Source of the DNA: Mariannaea sp. PMI_226
Lineage: Eukaryota; Ascomycota; Sordariomycetes; Hypocreales; Nectriaceae
Direction: 5' to 3'
Assembly: GCA_024336345.1 (NCBI GenBank)
Contig: JANFOG010000002.1
Location: forward strand, 1,488,001 to 1,552,000
Length of the DNA stretch: 64,000 nt
Shown: positions 20,944 through 33,233 of the stretch, one piece after another
Numbering within the stretch: the first letter of the stretch is position 1
Layout: each line of letters starts with the position of its first letter
Notes under the pieces: model-generated
What the model was told of the DNA's origin: nothing
Seen by the model: only the letters and a program-made list of their open reading frames with translations
The model's database searches: none
Made by a program: the position numbers and the translations under genes

Positions 20944-23543
20944 CCAATCTGCTAATTGTTGGAGACAGGGCTTCGAAAATAGGCTTGAGGATCTCTAGCT
21001 CCCATCTGACGACTGATTCCAAGGCAAAGGTAAGGGAACGTGATGGATGGAGGGAACCTCGTGTTAGCCTGGCAAATGAGAACGCAGATGGATCAGAGAT
21101 GGTGGTAATGTTTTGTTGAGACATGCACTGTGCTCGTGAAAAGACTTCCTATATTTAGTTCTCAAGTTGGTGTGGCCTCTGTCTTGGAGAGTTGTACCAA
21201 AGCCTCCCTTGAACGAGACACTGTCTATCAACATAGATGTTCTACTTGCGTTGTTGCATGCTCATGTGTCTAATCCCCCCCTGCCTGAGAAAGACCAAAA
21301 AAGAAAAAAACAGGGCGTCAATTCTCATTCTCATTCTCATTCTCATTCCTGTTGTGATTGATCCGAAGACCGAAATGGGCCGATGCAGCTGTATGTATTC
21401 CCCGAAGCAACTGACCTACCTACCGGCGCTGTTTAACCACCTGACTGCTGTCCATATGCAGGGTAATTAATTAGGTAAATAAAAGACGTTCAAACGGTCT
21501 TGTTCCACTGCGTATTTCCTTTCCTGATGCTCATGCACTCCGACGGATTCCAAATCTTACGCCCATGGTAATGTAATGACTTGCCGTTGGCTCCAGAGTG
21601 CACAGTATTTTTTCCTTCTCTTTGCCACCGTGGAATATAGATCGCTTATTCGCCAAGTGAATTAATAATTGGCAAGGATTAGTATGCAAAGGCGAATTTT
21701 TTAATCTGTAACTTACTCCCATGTCATACATACTATATAGCACTATGTACATGCAAAGGCGGGTCGGAGGCTCGGGACAGTTTCTTTCCGGAATCCAACT
21801 CTCCGTCTTCTAATCTATATTCCAGCCTCTCTGCTGATTCCTAATGCTTCTGTGTCAGCTTACGTTACTACCCAGCAACCTCACAGTCGACACTCCGTCC
21901 CGCCCGAACTGTCTTCTTCGCCGTATCAACGTGCCACCAGGCTCGTATAGATCCATCCGTGAGCGTCCTGTCGACCGCGTGGAAGACTAACCATGCAGGC
22001 CTCTCTGACAACGTGCAACATTACATTGGCAGTGGCTGAACATATGATGCGGGGATGGGTGGCTTTCACATTCGCTGGCCTCACACTAAACCCGGACAAA
22101 AAAGAAAAGATGCAGTTCAGTACGTGCAGAGGCAAACAGTAACCTCACCGCGCCATGGTATTACTTCTTCCACCCCGCTGACAAACAGATGTTCTCCGTC
22201 CATGAGTTGAGGAAAAGCTGCCGTCCACACCTTGATTTACTCAATCGATCAGAAAACCAACAGGTGTGGAAGGAGTCATATTCAGCTCTACAAGATCCTC
22301 CTCATGCCCTTCCCCTGCCCAAAGTGCTGCAGGTACTGTGTAGTACCAAGAAAAATAAGACCTGCAACAACATACATCCCGGTAATCGGGATGAGGCCTG
22401 GGGATATAGGCTACTCCGCTTTTGCTAGGTTTCTTGAAAGTGACGAGGCCTGCATCACGGCATATTCATGATCCAGGTGTAAATCCATTGATCCAACTGA
22501 CAACACTACCTCTCCACATGGATACCTTCTGTTAGCAACAGTGGCCTGCTGATTGGACGCTGGAGCCTGTCTTCTCCACCCAGGGGCCTGATGCTATTGC
22601 CGATCATTGGGACCTGTTGCAAGCTGAGATACGAATTCGGTAAGTTGTTTACTGTGCGTGCAGCTTACAACTTCGTTGTTGCTGTTACTCTACCATCGGC
22701 TTTCACCACGCCATATCCCTGTCCGTGTCTTTGACCTCCTCAGCACTCCAAGATCCCTGCCAACTTTTCCAGAAACCTGCTTGCTCAGCTGGAGAGAGGA
22801 AGCAATGGCCTGGTATTCCAAGGCAAATCCTTGCCCTAAAACAACGGGAAATAAGCATAAGGGAACTCAATAGTTCCACTGCTTGTCATGACATAATCTA
22901 TACCCTTCCTGGTCAGCTGCCTGAGCGATATCACACACTCGCATCAGTGCAGGCGGCCACCTGCAGTTGAGACAGAGACACGGCAAAGGAATTATGCCGG
23001 GTCCCATTGTGGTTTACTATACCGGAAGGTTGTGATCGGTCGAGCCCATTTGTTGTTTCCAGAAGAAAGGCGGCTTTTGCAAGGAGTGATGTTTGCATCA
23101 ACAACTTACCCTTCGAATGGTCGAGACTCTCTACTAGTGAACCATGGGCGTCGATGCGACCAAGACTTGAGGATGGCGTGTCTTAACCAAATTGTACAGG
23201 CTGGGATACACCTGTCTCCACGTAATAAAGAAGCAAGTAATGGTTGCTTACCGGAAAGAAATGATTGCATGAATCCTTAGAGTGTGCACTATTCGTCACA
23301 TCGACAGTGAAATCAGTGACGTTCCCCACGTCCGCGCCCCCTTGTCTTGCGTGTCCCTTGTGCTTGGACAAACCGTTGAATGCATAATAATGAATCACTG
23401 GAATTTCTTATGTGAATCATACAAAAGGGTATAAGAAGACCTACAGGCTCACTCAATTGGCAGACCTACAGGTTTTCTGCCCCGACTTTTCTGGGAGAAA
23501 CCATCGCCCAGCTCGTAGTGCTTCGTCATCGGCTGTTACAGCT
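20944..23543. other. Intergenic: tRNA-Lys to catalase
   Basis: A 2.6-kb stretch without a supportable gene. It contains a hexamer microsatellite at 21321-21348. The 260 bases before 23544 are the probable catalase promoter, with a TATA-like gtataagaag at about 23430 and a C-rich cgccccctt at about 23335 that resembles stress-response elements (weak evidence). Short open frames at 22189-22470 and 22658-22970 have no domains. Confidence 0.45.
21321..21348. repeat. (ATTCTC)n microsatellite
   Basis: Four full copies of the hexamer attctc and part of a fifth, in intergenic sequence. Confidence 0.85.
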
Positions 23544-26010
23544 ATGGTTTTCACTGCCTTCCTCGTTGCTTCCTTGGGTCTGGCCAGCCTCACAGCTGGC
23601 CAATGCCCTTATGCCAATCCAGATCACCTAGCTGCCCGTGATAGCAGCGGTGGCGGCTCTCGAGAGCACGTAAACGCATATGAGGTTGACGACAGTAAGG
23701 GCTACCTCAGCTCCGACGTTGGCGGTCCTATCGAGGATCAAGAAAGCCTCAAGGCCGGTGAACGAGGTCCGACCTTGTTGGAGGACTTTATTTTCCGTCA
23801 GAAGATCACCCACTTTGATCATGAGCGAGTACGTTGCTCCGTCACCGTGGAAGATATATGCTGTGATACTTGACTGACCGACCTCTCGGCTGCAGGTTCC
23901 CGAGCGAGCTGTCCATGCTCGAGGTGCCGGCGCTTATGGAACGTTTACAAGCTACGGTGACTACAGCAATATCACCGCAGCTTCGTTCCTCAGCTCCAAG
24001 GGGAAGACCACACCGACATTCGTGCGCTTCTCGACCGTGGCTGGTTCGAGAGGGAGTGCTGACACTGCTCGCGATGTGCATGGGTTTGCAACCCGGTTGT
24101 AAGTCGACGAGTGACAAGCCTTCTCGACAAGATATATCGTGAACTCACAGATACTAGCTACACTGATGAGGGAAACTTTGATATTGTTGGAAACAACATT
24201 CCCGTTTTCTTCATCCAGGATGCAATCCAATTCCCTGACCTAATCCATTCCGTCAAGCCCTCCCCTGACAGTGAGATTCCACAAGCTGCCACGGCCCATG
24301 ACTCAGCCTGGGATTTCTTTAGCCAGCAGACTACGACGTTGCACACTCTGTTCTGGGCAATGGCTGGCAATGGAATTCCCCGAAGTTTCCGTCACATGGT
24401 AAGTAGGATCCCGTTTCCATGATCAATCATGTACCCAGATCCGAACACAGAACACTGATAAGCACTTTCAAGGACGGCTTTGGTGTGCACACCTTTCGCT
24501 TGGTCACTGACGATGGCGACTCCCGTTTCGTGAAATGGCACTGGAAGACCAAGCAGGGCAAGGCCAGCCTCGTTTGGGATGAAGCTCAGCACATTGCTGG
24601 TAAAAACGCAGACTACCACCGCGATGACCTATGGAAAGCCATCGCATCCGGGAATGGCCCTGAGTGGGAACTCTGTGCTCAGGTTTTTGACGAGAACCTG
24701 GCTCTTTCGTTTGGGTTTGATGTGCTTGATCCCACCAAGATTATTCCTGAAGAGTATGTCCCCTTGCAGAAGCTTGGGCTGATGAAGCTGGATGCAAATC
24801 CCGTCAACTACTTTGCTGAGACTGAGCAAATCATGGTAATCACCTATACCTTGCCCATTGAAGAAAAAAAGCAATACACTGACTGAAGTTACTTACAGTT
24901 CCAACCTGGCCACATTGTTCGAGGCATCGACTTTACAGAGGACCCTCTGCTGCAGGGTCGCATCTTTTCGTACCTGGATACCCAGCTCAACCGTCATGGC
25001 GGCCCCAACTTTGAGCAGCTCCCCATCAACCGACCTGTGGCTCCCATTCACAATAACAACCGGGATGGAGCTGGCCAGAACTTCATCCACAAGAACACTG
25101 CTCCATGTAAGTGGAATAGAAGGCAGCCGACCTCCCCCGGCTCCAATATTTATTCTAACGAATCTTAGACACACCAAACACTCTCAACAAGGGCTTTCCT
25201 ACTCAAGCAAATCAGACACAGGGCAAGGGATTCTTCACGGCCCCTAAACGAAAGGTGTCTGGAAACCTTCTTCGAATGAGGCCGTCTACCTTTGCAGACC
25301 ACTGGAGCCAGCCACGTCTGTTCTACAACTCCCTCACCAAGGTGGAGCAGCAGTTCCTCATCAATGCCATTCGCTTCGAGACCAGCCACTTGCAGTCTGA
25401 GCAGGTGAAGAAGAATGTACTCACCCAACTAAACAAGGTCAGCCACGACGTTGCCGTCCGTGTGAGCAAGGCATTGGGACTGAATGCTCCTGGCCCTGAT
25501 TCCACCTACTACCACAACAACAAGACTGCAGGCATCTCCATCTTTGGGACCAAGCTGCCCACTATTGCTACGCTGACAGTCGGTATCCTCGCTTCTACCG
25601 GCTCTCAGAAGTCGATCGAGCAGGCCAAGGCACTGAAGAAGTCCTTGGAAGACTTGGATCTCGTGGTCACCATCGTGGGCGAGGTGCTATCAAACGATGT
25701 AGGTGCGACTTACTATGCCGCTGAGGCCATCAGTTACGACGCTATCGTTATCGCTGCTGGGGCCGAGACTCTCTTCGAGAAAAAGTCTACTTTCTTCCCT
25801 CCAGGAAAACCCGCCCAGATTGTTATGGATGGTTACAACTGGGGCAAGCCTGTGGGATTCCTTGGCAGTGCCAAATCAGTGGCGAAGAAGGCGGGCGTGG
25901 TCAATGGAGCCGGTGTGTACTACGAGACTGAGGTGGCCGCTTTAGTCAAGGATCTCCAGGACGGTCTCGCAACTTTCAGATTTACGGATCGCTTCCCCCT
26001 AGATGAATAG
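23544..26010 (+). CDS. Secreted large-subunit catalase
   Basis: This haem catalase breaks hydrogen peroxide down to water and oxygen. It belongs to the large-subunit, secreted fungal class (like CAT-1 and CatB). Six exons: 23544-23828, 23896-24098, 24158-24398, 24473-24835, 24899-25106 and 25169-26010; 713 aa, the usual length. A signal peptide covers about residues 1-19 ([19 protein letters not shown]). The catalytic His102 lies in [13 protein letters not shown], the distal Asn in [12 protein letters not shown] (about 175), and the proximal haem ligand Tyr389 in [10 protein letters not shown]. After the catalase core, residues from about 540 form the flavodoxin-like C-terminal domain ([11 protein letters not shown] to [10 protein letters not shown]) that marks the large-subunit class. 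All key residues are present and nothing is broken. It lies upstream of, and converges on, the transposon and the unknown secreted protein. Role in oxidative stress is inferred from family. Confidence 0.96.
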
Positions 26011-26898
26011 GAGGCGTACGAGACGTGGACCCCATGAGATTTTTTGAGTGCGTATATACTTCTTCAGTTTTCTATCCTGTTGTGTAATGGGATATGAATT
26101 CTTCTTGTGTAGGGGGATTTGGAGAAAAGCAGAGCGGCTTGAAGCTATTTACATGAGCACCTCAGTTGGTGCCTCCTCTATTTAGTGTCCTTTGCATCGC
26201 TGTAATGATAATCTACGATGTCCTCTGCTCAGAGATTATTGATGTTACAAAAATGCGCAACATTCTTGCATCGCATGCCATAATCATCACGTGGGAGGTT
26301 GCATTATAGGCCTCACGGGACAAGCACCCTCAAGTGCTACTGGATGAGGAATGACATACAGAAATGACAAAAAGAAAAACAATTATTCGATTCTCAGGCC
26401 GCATGGCCACGTCGGTCGGTGTTTAGCTGCGATTGAACGGGTGTGGCAACATGAGGAACCATAGTTGTGCTAAAGAGCACGATGAACTTATGGGATGGAT
26501 GCATATTTCGCCAACATTGAGCTTCAATAAACAACAATGATGCCCACTGCCAAGGTAGATACATAGTAGTCTAAATCGTTTTTCAGTCTTTATGCAATCC
26601 CTTTTGTCCCAAGCTCCCCCCCTGTAAGCAGCAAATGGGATGCTGTTACTGGACCACATTCTGATACAGACACATACCTGGACCTTGTTTTCTCCTTTTT
26701 ACTGTAGGGCTCTACTTACAACACACAGCACGATGTATACGTAATCTGGGCGGGGGGGAGGGGGTCAGCATATTAGTCCTTGACAAACAGTCTAATTTTC
26801 AACCAAAGTTCCGTTTATTTACACCGCTAACATCGAGGTAGAAAAGCCCTCCTCGCCTAGACTGGCTTATTACGGAGATATATAACTAATAAGTAGAG
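26011..26898. other. Intergenic: catalase 3' side to transposon
   Basis: Catalase 3' untranslated region followed by AT-rich spacer. A TACGGAGATA motif lies at 26871-26880, just before the transposon. No gene is supported. Confidence 0.5.
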
Positions 26899-26900
26899 TA

Positions 26901-26927
26901 CAGTGAGGGGTCAAAAGTCTGTCAAAA
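26901..26927. repeat. Left terminal inverted repeat
   Basis: Matches the reverse complement of 28273-28299 at 26 of 27 bases. Confidence 0.95.
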
Positions 26928-27044
26928 GCCCACTTTTGCCACCCTGGCCAGCGACAACATACAGAAGAAAAATACATCTTTCTCTATAGAAAATACCATA
27001 ATAAAGAAAGTATATACATTTTTAAAAACATCAGAAGCCAAGGA

Positions 27045-28188
27045 TTAATATTTGGTATACCAACCCTTAGCTACTTTACATACTGCTACACAACAAGGGA
27101 GTAATCCTAGCAAAGCTCGTATTTTATCCTGTGGGATAGCTACCCAAGCCTTCTGCATACATTCTTTAAACTCTTCAATATCCAGCTTATTTTTATATAA
27201 ATTGGAGAGTCCGGGGAACATAAAATAAAGGTTTTCCTTCAACATTTTCCACACATATTCAATAGGGTTAAGATCAGGGCTATGAGGAGGCCAATCAAGA
27301 AGAGAAATTGCCTTCTGGAGTAGGAACTCTTCTATTATAAAAGAACGGTAGATAGAAGCATTATCTTGCTGAAAATGACGGATACCATCATAAATTAGAA
27401 GAAGACCTTCCTCTAAAGCCTAAATATAGCTTCTAGAACTGAACCCTTTCCTCTTAGCAAGCTCATCTCTTATCATGATCACCAGCTGGCTTTTCCCTTC
27501 CCACCGAATGACTCCCCAAACCATTATTTTAATATCTGGCTTTACATAATTTTGTTTATTGACGAATTTTGGATCATAAGCCTCATAAGTAAATCGCCAA
27601 ACCCAAGAATTAGGAAAAGAGCTTGAATTTTGGACTATACACTCATCGGAGTATATAACCTAATATTATGGTTAGAGAGTAAACAAAGACCCCATCTTCA
27701 AATCAACATACCTCAAGCAATTCATCTTCCCTATTAGTCCAAGTTAGTGTCCATAAAAGCCATTCTTTTGCTACTTCTTTGGATATATATACCCTTTTTT
27801 TAGATCTCCATTTGCATATATTTGCCTCATCAAGAGCGCGATCGATTGTCGAGGGGCTCACTGACAGCTGGAGCTCGTGAATAAGGTCTTTACGCTTCAG
27901 CTCGAAATTTTGACAAACCAATCGAATGATAGAACGTTTATCCCGTAGCGAAAGACTCTTAGGACGTCCAGTTCGAGGCGCTGATTTTAATGTCTCTGTT
28001 GCTTCGAACCGTTGAATAATGCGGGTGACAGCGCTTGGTGAAACGCGAAATTCTCGTGCGACAGCACTTTTTTTTGTGCCTGCATTTACAGCAGAAATAA
28101 TAGCCGCCCGGGTCTCAGGATTGATTTCACCATTAGGCTGACGATTTCCCGTTATAATGGTACCAAAAGTTCGTTTTTCAGACGCCAT
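27045..28188 (-). pseudogene. Tc1-like transposase with one in-frame stop
   Basis: The enzyme would excise and reinsert the element at TA sites. Exon 1 is 28188-27712 and exon 2 is 27659-27045, separated by a 52-nt GTATGT...TTAG intron; together 364 codons. The N-terminus has a helix-turn-helix (SAVAREFRVSPSAVTRIIQRF region) and a GRPKS hook-like linker. The catalytic triad is complete: D164 (VIYSDE), D258 (QQDNAS) and E293 (NPIEYVW), with 34 residues between the last two. A TAG at 27420-27422 (codon 239) would cut the protein before the second Asp, so the copy is presumably inactive unless the stop is read through. The position looks like a former Gln codon, that is a C-to-T change in a CA context. 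An in-frame ATG two codons upstream (28194) is an alternative start. Confidence 0.92.
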
Positions 28189-28272
28189 TATCATGAGTTA
28201 TGTTAATGTGAAGGTGGGAGGGGTGTCGCGGTGGAATTAAAAAGTTGACGCGGGTCGCGACTAGTGCGCGTT

Positions 28273-28299
28273 TTTTGACAGACTTTTGACCCCCCACTG
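28273..28299. repeat. Right terminal inverted repeat
   Basis: The inverted partner of 26901-26927, ending CACTG and followed by the TA duplication at 28300. Confidence 0.95.
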
Positions 28300-28574
28300 T
28301 ATATATCAACTCTATTTCGACGGTCGAGTTCCTGTTGCGCAAAGCCGGCCACATGAGACACAACCCATCACCTTGGCATTGTCAATGTTTTCCAATTTGA
28401 GCTCCCCCAAGTCACATTTGCCCACCCTTGGCATCTTGAGCTCCCACAAATTCACCGCCCAAAATTCCCCTTCCCTTCAGCGACAATTCCCTTCACCGTT
28501 CCACTTGAACCATAGTCCGGCTCGCTGATGAAATCAGGTTTTCGGACCAGCCTCCTCAAGTGTGTCTTTGTCTC

Positions 28575-30400
28575 TCACTCCTTCACCTTGCAGATACCAG
28601 CCCCAAACTCGAACCGGTAGTCACAGCCGTCAAAGCATTCCGACTCACAATCTTTGTCATCCTCGCAGCTGTGGTGCTTGCAGTATGTATACGTCTCCTT
28701 GAAGTCCATGCTGAAGAAGCAGGCTGGGTAATCAGTTGACGAACCAACGCTGGGGTCTGCGGCATCGAGGTTGAGAGACTTGCACTCCTTGACATTCTTG
28801 TAGAACTGGACCATATCAAAGCCATACTTCTCAGGCAGCAGCTTGATATCAGCCTCTTCCATATACGCATACTCGCCATCTAGCCAACCCTTGGATATCA
28901 TGTAGCATTCGTTGTCGATAAACTGGGATCCTGGCATGGTACATTTCGATTGATCCAGGTCCTTGATCAAAATGACCAGGCGACCCATAGCCTTGAGGAC
29001 TGCTCCAACGAGTCCCTGGTTCATCTGTTTCACGGCTGCGCTCAAACTGTCGGTAAGATCTACAGACTCGGAATCGCCCATCCAATTCATAGATAGAATG
29101 ATGGCAGTAGGATCCCAGTTATCGGCTATCGGGTGGAATCCCCCGCGCTTCATACCATCGACAAGGCTGGATAGTGAGTAATCGACGCTCTTATTGCCAA
29201 AGAGACGGGCGAGGATATTGGCCATTGCTTTGTTGGTCTCCTCGAAGACCTTCTTGAGATGTAACCCGGCTTCATTACGGACGGCTTCAATATCAAACAC
29301 CTCTGAGCCTGGGAGATTGCTTCCAACAATACCCATAATAGCACCAATGAGGCCAATGAAATCTGCCCATGGACCGAGCGCTTTGTTTTGCCCAAGCTTG
29401 ATGATCTTATCGGCCATAGACGCCGCACCACCTGCAGATCTGAAAATATTTGGATCGATAGTATGCGCAGGATCCGGCCGGAAGTCGGCAATAATGTCAT
29501 TGATTGCGAGGATGTTCCGAATCGTCTCGTCCTGGAGTTTCTCATGAGCACGAGTGAAGAACTGGTTGATCAGGCCGGACACAAGTCGAACGTAATAGAA
29601 TGCGGTGGGAGTGAACTGCCGGCAGTCCTTGAACGGGTAGCAGTTCGCACTCTCAATGACTCCGCAGCTGGGTTCTTCAGACGTCCCTTGCCCATTTGTA
29701 GTAGAACGTTCCAGTGCGACGAGCCATTTATCTACAAAGAATCCATATCGGTAAGCAAGACAGACTAGAGAAGAGCAGGAACTTGAGCAGGTGCCTTACC
29801 ATCGCCTTTCGTGGATAGAAAGTCCTGCAAGTATTGCGCCGCGCCGCTATCAACGAAAGTGGCTGGATTACTCTTGGGCAGGTCGCAGAGGCCCGAGTTT
29901 GTGTTTGGAGGCAAGCTGCCAGGGCCGCCATCATCCTGAGGCAAGAGGGGATTGTTGGGATAGCCCGAATTGGTGATGTTATAAGTCTCGCCATCATAAG
30001 ACCAAGACCCTCCCCAAAGCCCCGAGCCCTCAATACACTGTGAAATGATGCCCTCGAAGCCATCCTTGCAGTACTTGAGCGGTACAGACTTATCTGATCT
30101 CTGTACACTCATGAGGAGGACTGGAATTACCTCAGTTAGCGATGCCAATGGCAACATATTCCGTTTACATTTCTAAACATTCGAAAAATACATACGTCCA
30201 TGGTTGAAGGTGTTTTCCAGCTGTTCTTTGTCGTTCACCCTCCAGTTGCCAGCACAAATAGTATCTAGCCCATTATTAGAGGTGATGGCAGCCCGGATCT
30301 GACCTCCGTCGGGGACTGTTGTCGTTCGCTTCTGATCATTGCATTCTGCAGCAAATCCTATGCTGCCCATAGCCAGCACAAGCAATGCGAGAGAATGCAT
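28575..30400 (-). CDS. Secreted Cys-rich protein of unknown function
   Basis: I do not recognise the family with confidence. Three exons, minus strand: 30196-30400, 29800-30120 and 28575-29731; 560 aa. A signal peptide covers about residues 1-18 (MHSLALLVLAMGSIGFAA), followed by ECND. Scattered cysteines are consistent with an extracellular, disulfide-bonded protein. A hydrophobic stretch (WADFIGLIGAIMGIVG) lies in the middle and may be a buried helix rather than a membrane anchor. The C-terminal 40 residues are Cys-dense (CKHHSCEDDKDCESE and onwards). Potential N-glycosylation sites occur (YNIT, NKS). The gene may belong to a fungal secreted DUF family, but I cannot name it safely. It converges on the transposon and the catalase. 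All three exons join in frame with standard GT-AG sites, so the gene is very likely real. Confidence 0.85.
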
Positions 30401-33233
30401 ATTGAGAAAGGGAGAAGAAAGAAAGAAGAACGAGACAGCAAAGGTGCAAGAGTTGTTTGAGATGAGACTGGAGTTGTCTGTAAGTTGCCTTCCTGTCCTT
30501 GCAACTCACATATATTCAACAAATAATTCAAGTAAAGTGATTCATCTTTATGTACTCATTGATGGGCAAGACATATCCAGTTCAAGCTACCGAGACATGT
30601 ATGAAGGATCACTATTCCTAGGGCTTACTTATCTTGGCATAAGATATTTTACTTGGCATAGGAATGGACGATTCAGCAATACGAGCGCTTGAGTATCCTT
30701 CGAGCGTGCCATGTGTTTTTGATACTCACTCTGGTTGGCTAATAAGCCTCCTGCGTACAAGCAGGTCATTGCTTGGATTACTGGAGTCGGCTACTAAGAA
30801 ACATAAATTAAGCATAAAGCTTACAGGGCTTAGAGAATATAACGACCCTGACATAACCCCTGTGCATACAGATCGGTGCCCATTTAGGATAGGATTAATT
30901 AAGCTGTAACAAGAGTCCCTAAGGTCACCCATCTTTGACCCCCCAATAAACAGCAAGCCTGGCGTGATGAGATGAGACGCGTATAACTGTCTGATCGGTA
31001 TAATACCGTAGAGATTAGCCAGGTCGCAATAGGTGTTATGCTACAGCGATTCGATCAAGCAGTTGGCAGAAAGCCGAGGTACTTATTGCAACAAGTCCTG
31101 ATAACGAGTAGAGGCTAATTCTAGCATGTGGCCGTGTCTACCGAGATTCTTACTACGTCTTGTCTTGAGAATGAGTGCGTTATTTTAGATCTCTGGGTAA
31201 TCTTGGGATGGGTCTCTTTCAGACGCTTGATGAATATGAAAATGTGCTGGTCACTCTAGAGACAAAACCTACTGCCAACGATTCAATAAGCTTTTAATTG
31301 AGGTCGCCGACCAAACAACCTAGGTCAGGCTGTAGTGCTTCACCCCTGACTCGCGCTGACGGCTATGGTGTCCAGGTGGCACGACCGGCTTCCTCGAGTG
31401 GTCTGGTTACGGTCTTGGCTGACCTGGTGCTACCGGGGCTCAGGACGGCTAATTCTAGTTGATTTGGAATTCGTGGAGCGTTTTGTCAGTATAGATATCA
31501 ATTAGAATCTTTCCAAACGCCGATACGCTAGCTTGGAGAGGCTACTACTTTGTCAATGCGGCTCGCATTCGTCTATTGTTTAAACTACCGACTCCGAAGA
31601 TTCGTCTGTTATTCGCTTTGCCGAGTCCGATTTTCCCTTCTGGCATACACCTTCTGGCGTAAGTGCCAATAGTATTGAGTGAACATCCGCGGAGAAAGGA
31701 GTATAGTGATGCTAGGGTGGTCTGATGAGTGTGATCGTCTATATGCTACGAGATTCTTTGACAAGGATTTGATTTCCTCTTGTTTGGTTCTCTATATACC
31801 AAGGATGAACAGAGGCAGATGAAGGAAATAACGGAAAGAAGAAGGAGAGGTGAAAGCAAGTGAGATAGTACAGTGATAAAAAGATAAGATGACGGTATTG
31901 TTATGGTATCGTATATAGAAATGCTGTGGGCAGTTGCTACGAATTGGTCGGTGTCGGAACTGCAACATAAACAAGACACGGCTGTTCTATTCTTGGACCA
32001 TTTATAAGAGGTCAATAATCACAGAGCTATATTTATGATGAAACTAACCAACTGGACTTGGCCTATTTTGATTTAGCTAGCTTAGACAGGTTGATAATTC
32101 TAACTGCTTGTAATAATTAGAGAGATTCCCTAGTAAGCACTAATACTACCAAATGAGAGCCCGGTGGCCTGTCTTCTTATTTATCTGTTTGTAGGAGTCG
32201 CTCCCCAACTATCTTATCGCTATCTACGGAGTCTCGGCGATTTGCGCCACGATGCCCCCATCATCTGCGCCACAACTTGAGCCACGGCTACAAACTGGAA
32301 GCCCCCCGTCGGCACGCGTGATGGAGGCTCCTATCGGTGCAACTAACAGGCAGAAATATCACCTTGGTCCTGAATTTGGTGTAGGTGTAGTGGTACTGAC
32401 TATAGACAAATAGGATGGAGCTGATACGTTGACCCGGAAAATCATCTGCGTCCATGAAATTCATGTATGAATATGTGTAGTACCAGCGGGCAGATCATGA
32501 GACATTCGAATTTATGCATGACTTCATTGTTCTTGAGAGTTTTCGATGCTGGCTTTAATTACTATAATCCAATATCGAAGCCAAATTCCGAGGCACACAT
32601 TGCGTCATTGGCGATAGTTGACAATCCAGCCCGCCTGATCCCATTCGCGCCACGTGAGTTTGCAGGGAGAAGAGAGTCCAGAGCCCCGTGGGGAACCCGT
32701 TTTGGGCGGAATGATGACGGGCCTGTCGCCTAGAATCAGCCGGTTCACCCATGACTCCGACGGCCCAGACGGCTCCCGTATCTTAACAATCAATCCAGCC
32801 ATCCACAACCCGTCCTGTTAGTAATACCTACTGAATTGCCCTATTTACAAACATCTACGCGCTCATCCATAACTTCATACCCCATACCCCGCGCCGCACC
32901 GCACGTCCTTCAGACTCTGGACCTTGGATCGCCCGCTGCCTACCCCCAACTCGCGCCGCTAGGCTACCCATCTACCGAACTCCTTCCAACAACAACCTCG
33001 ATCTCATCAAACACTCACGAGTCATTCCTCAACATCAATACATCTCGACGTATCTCATCCATGGCATAAATATACCGTTTCCCGAACTGATCATAAGAAT
33101 CCCACCAGCAACCGTCATATCGACCAGCTGGCTGGTTGACTTTCTTATCGTCATTGCTTTGCTCTGTTCCTTCAGACGCCGCACGTGCAATATATAATAC
33201 AGCCGTGAAACGGAAGACACGAGGACTCGCACA
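30401..33233. other. Long intergenic stretch, AT-rich with a GC-richer patch
   Basis: No gene is supported. A patch of higher GC at about 31310-31450 sits in AT-rich sequence, and 31700-32100 has pyrimidine/purine-biased sequence reminiscent of a retrotransposon end. I found neither matching repeats nor coding remnants. A TACGGAGT motif occurs at 32224-32232. From about 32840 the DNA becomes C-rich and probably serves as promoter and leader of the nucleoside transporter gene. Confidence 0.4.

Larger units (their letters stand above)
26901..28299 (-). mobile_element. Tc1/mariner DNA transposon, 1399 bp, complete ends
   Basis: The element is bounded by inverted repeats beginning CAGTG. The left repeat 26901-26927 and the right repeat 28273-28299 match over 27 bases with one difference (the sixth base, A versus G). 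TA dinucleotides flank it at 26899-26900 and 28300-28301, the target-site duplication expected of Tc1/mariner. The single gene inside, on the minus strand, is a DD34E transposase. Near-perfect ends and only one clear coding lesion point to a fairly recent insertion. The element is visibly more AT-rich than neighbouring genes. Confidence 0.93.

Noticed and set aside
31700..32100. Possible LTR of a retrotransposon
   Set aside because: No second copy, no primer-binding site or coding remnants, and no target duplication visible.
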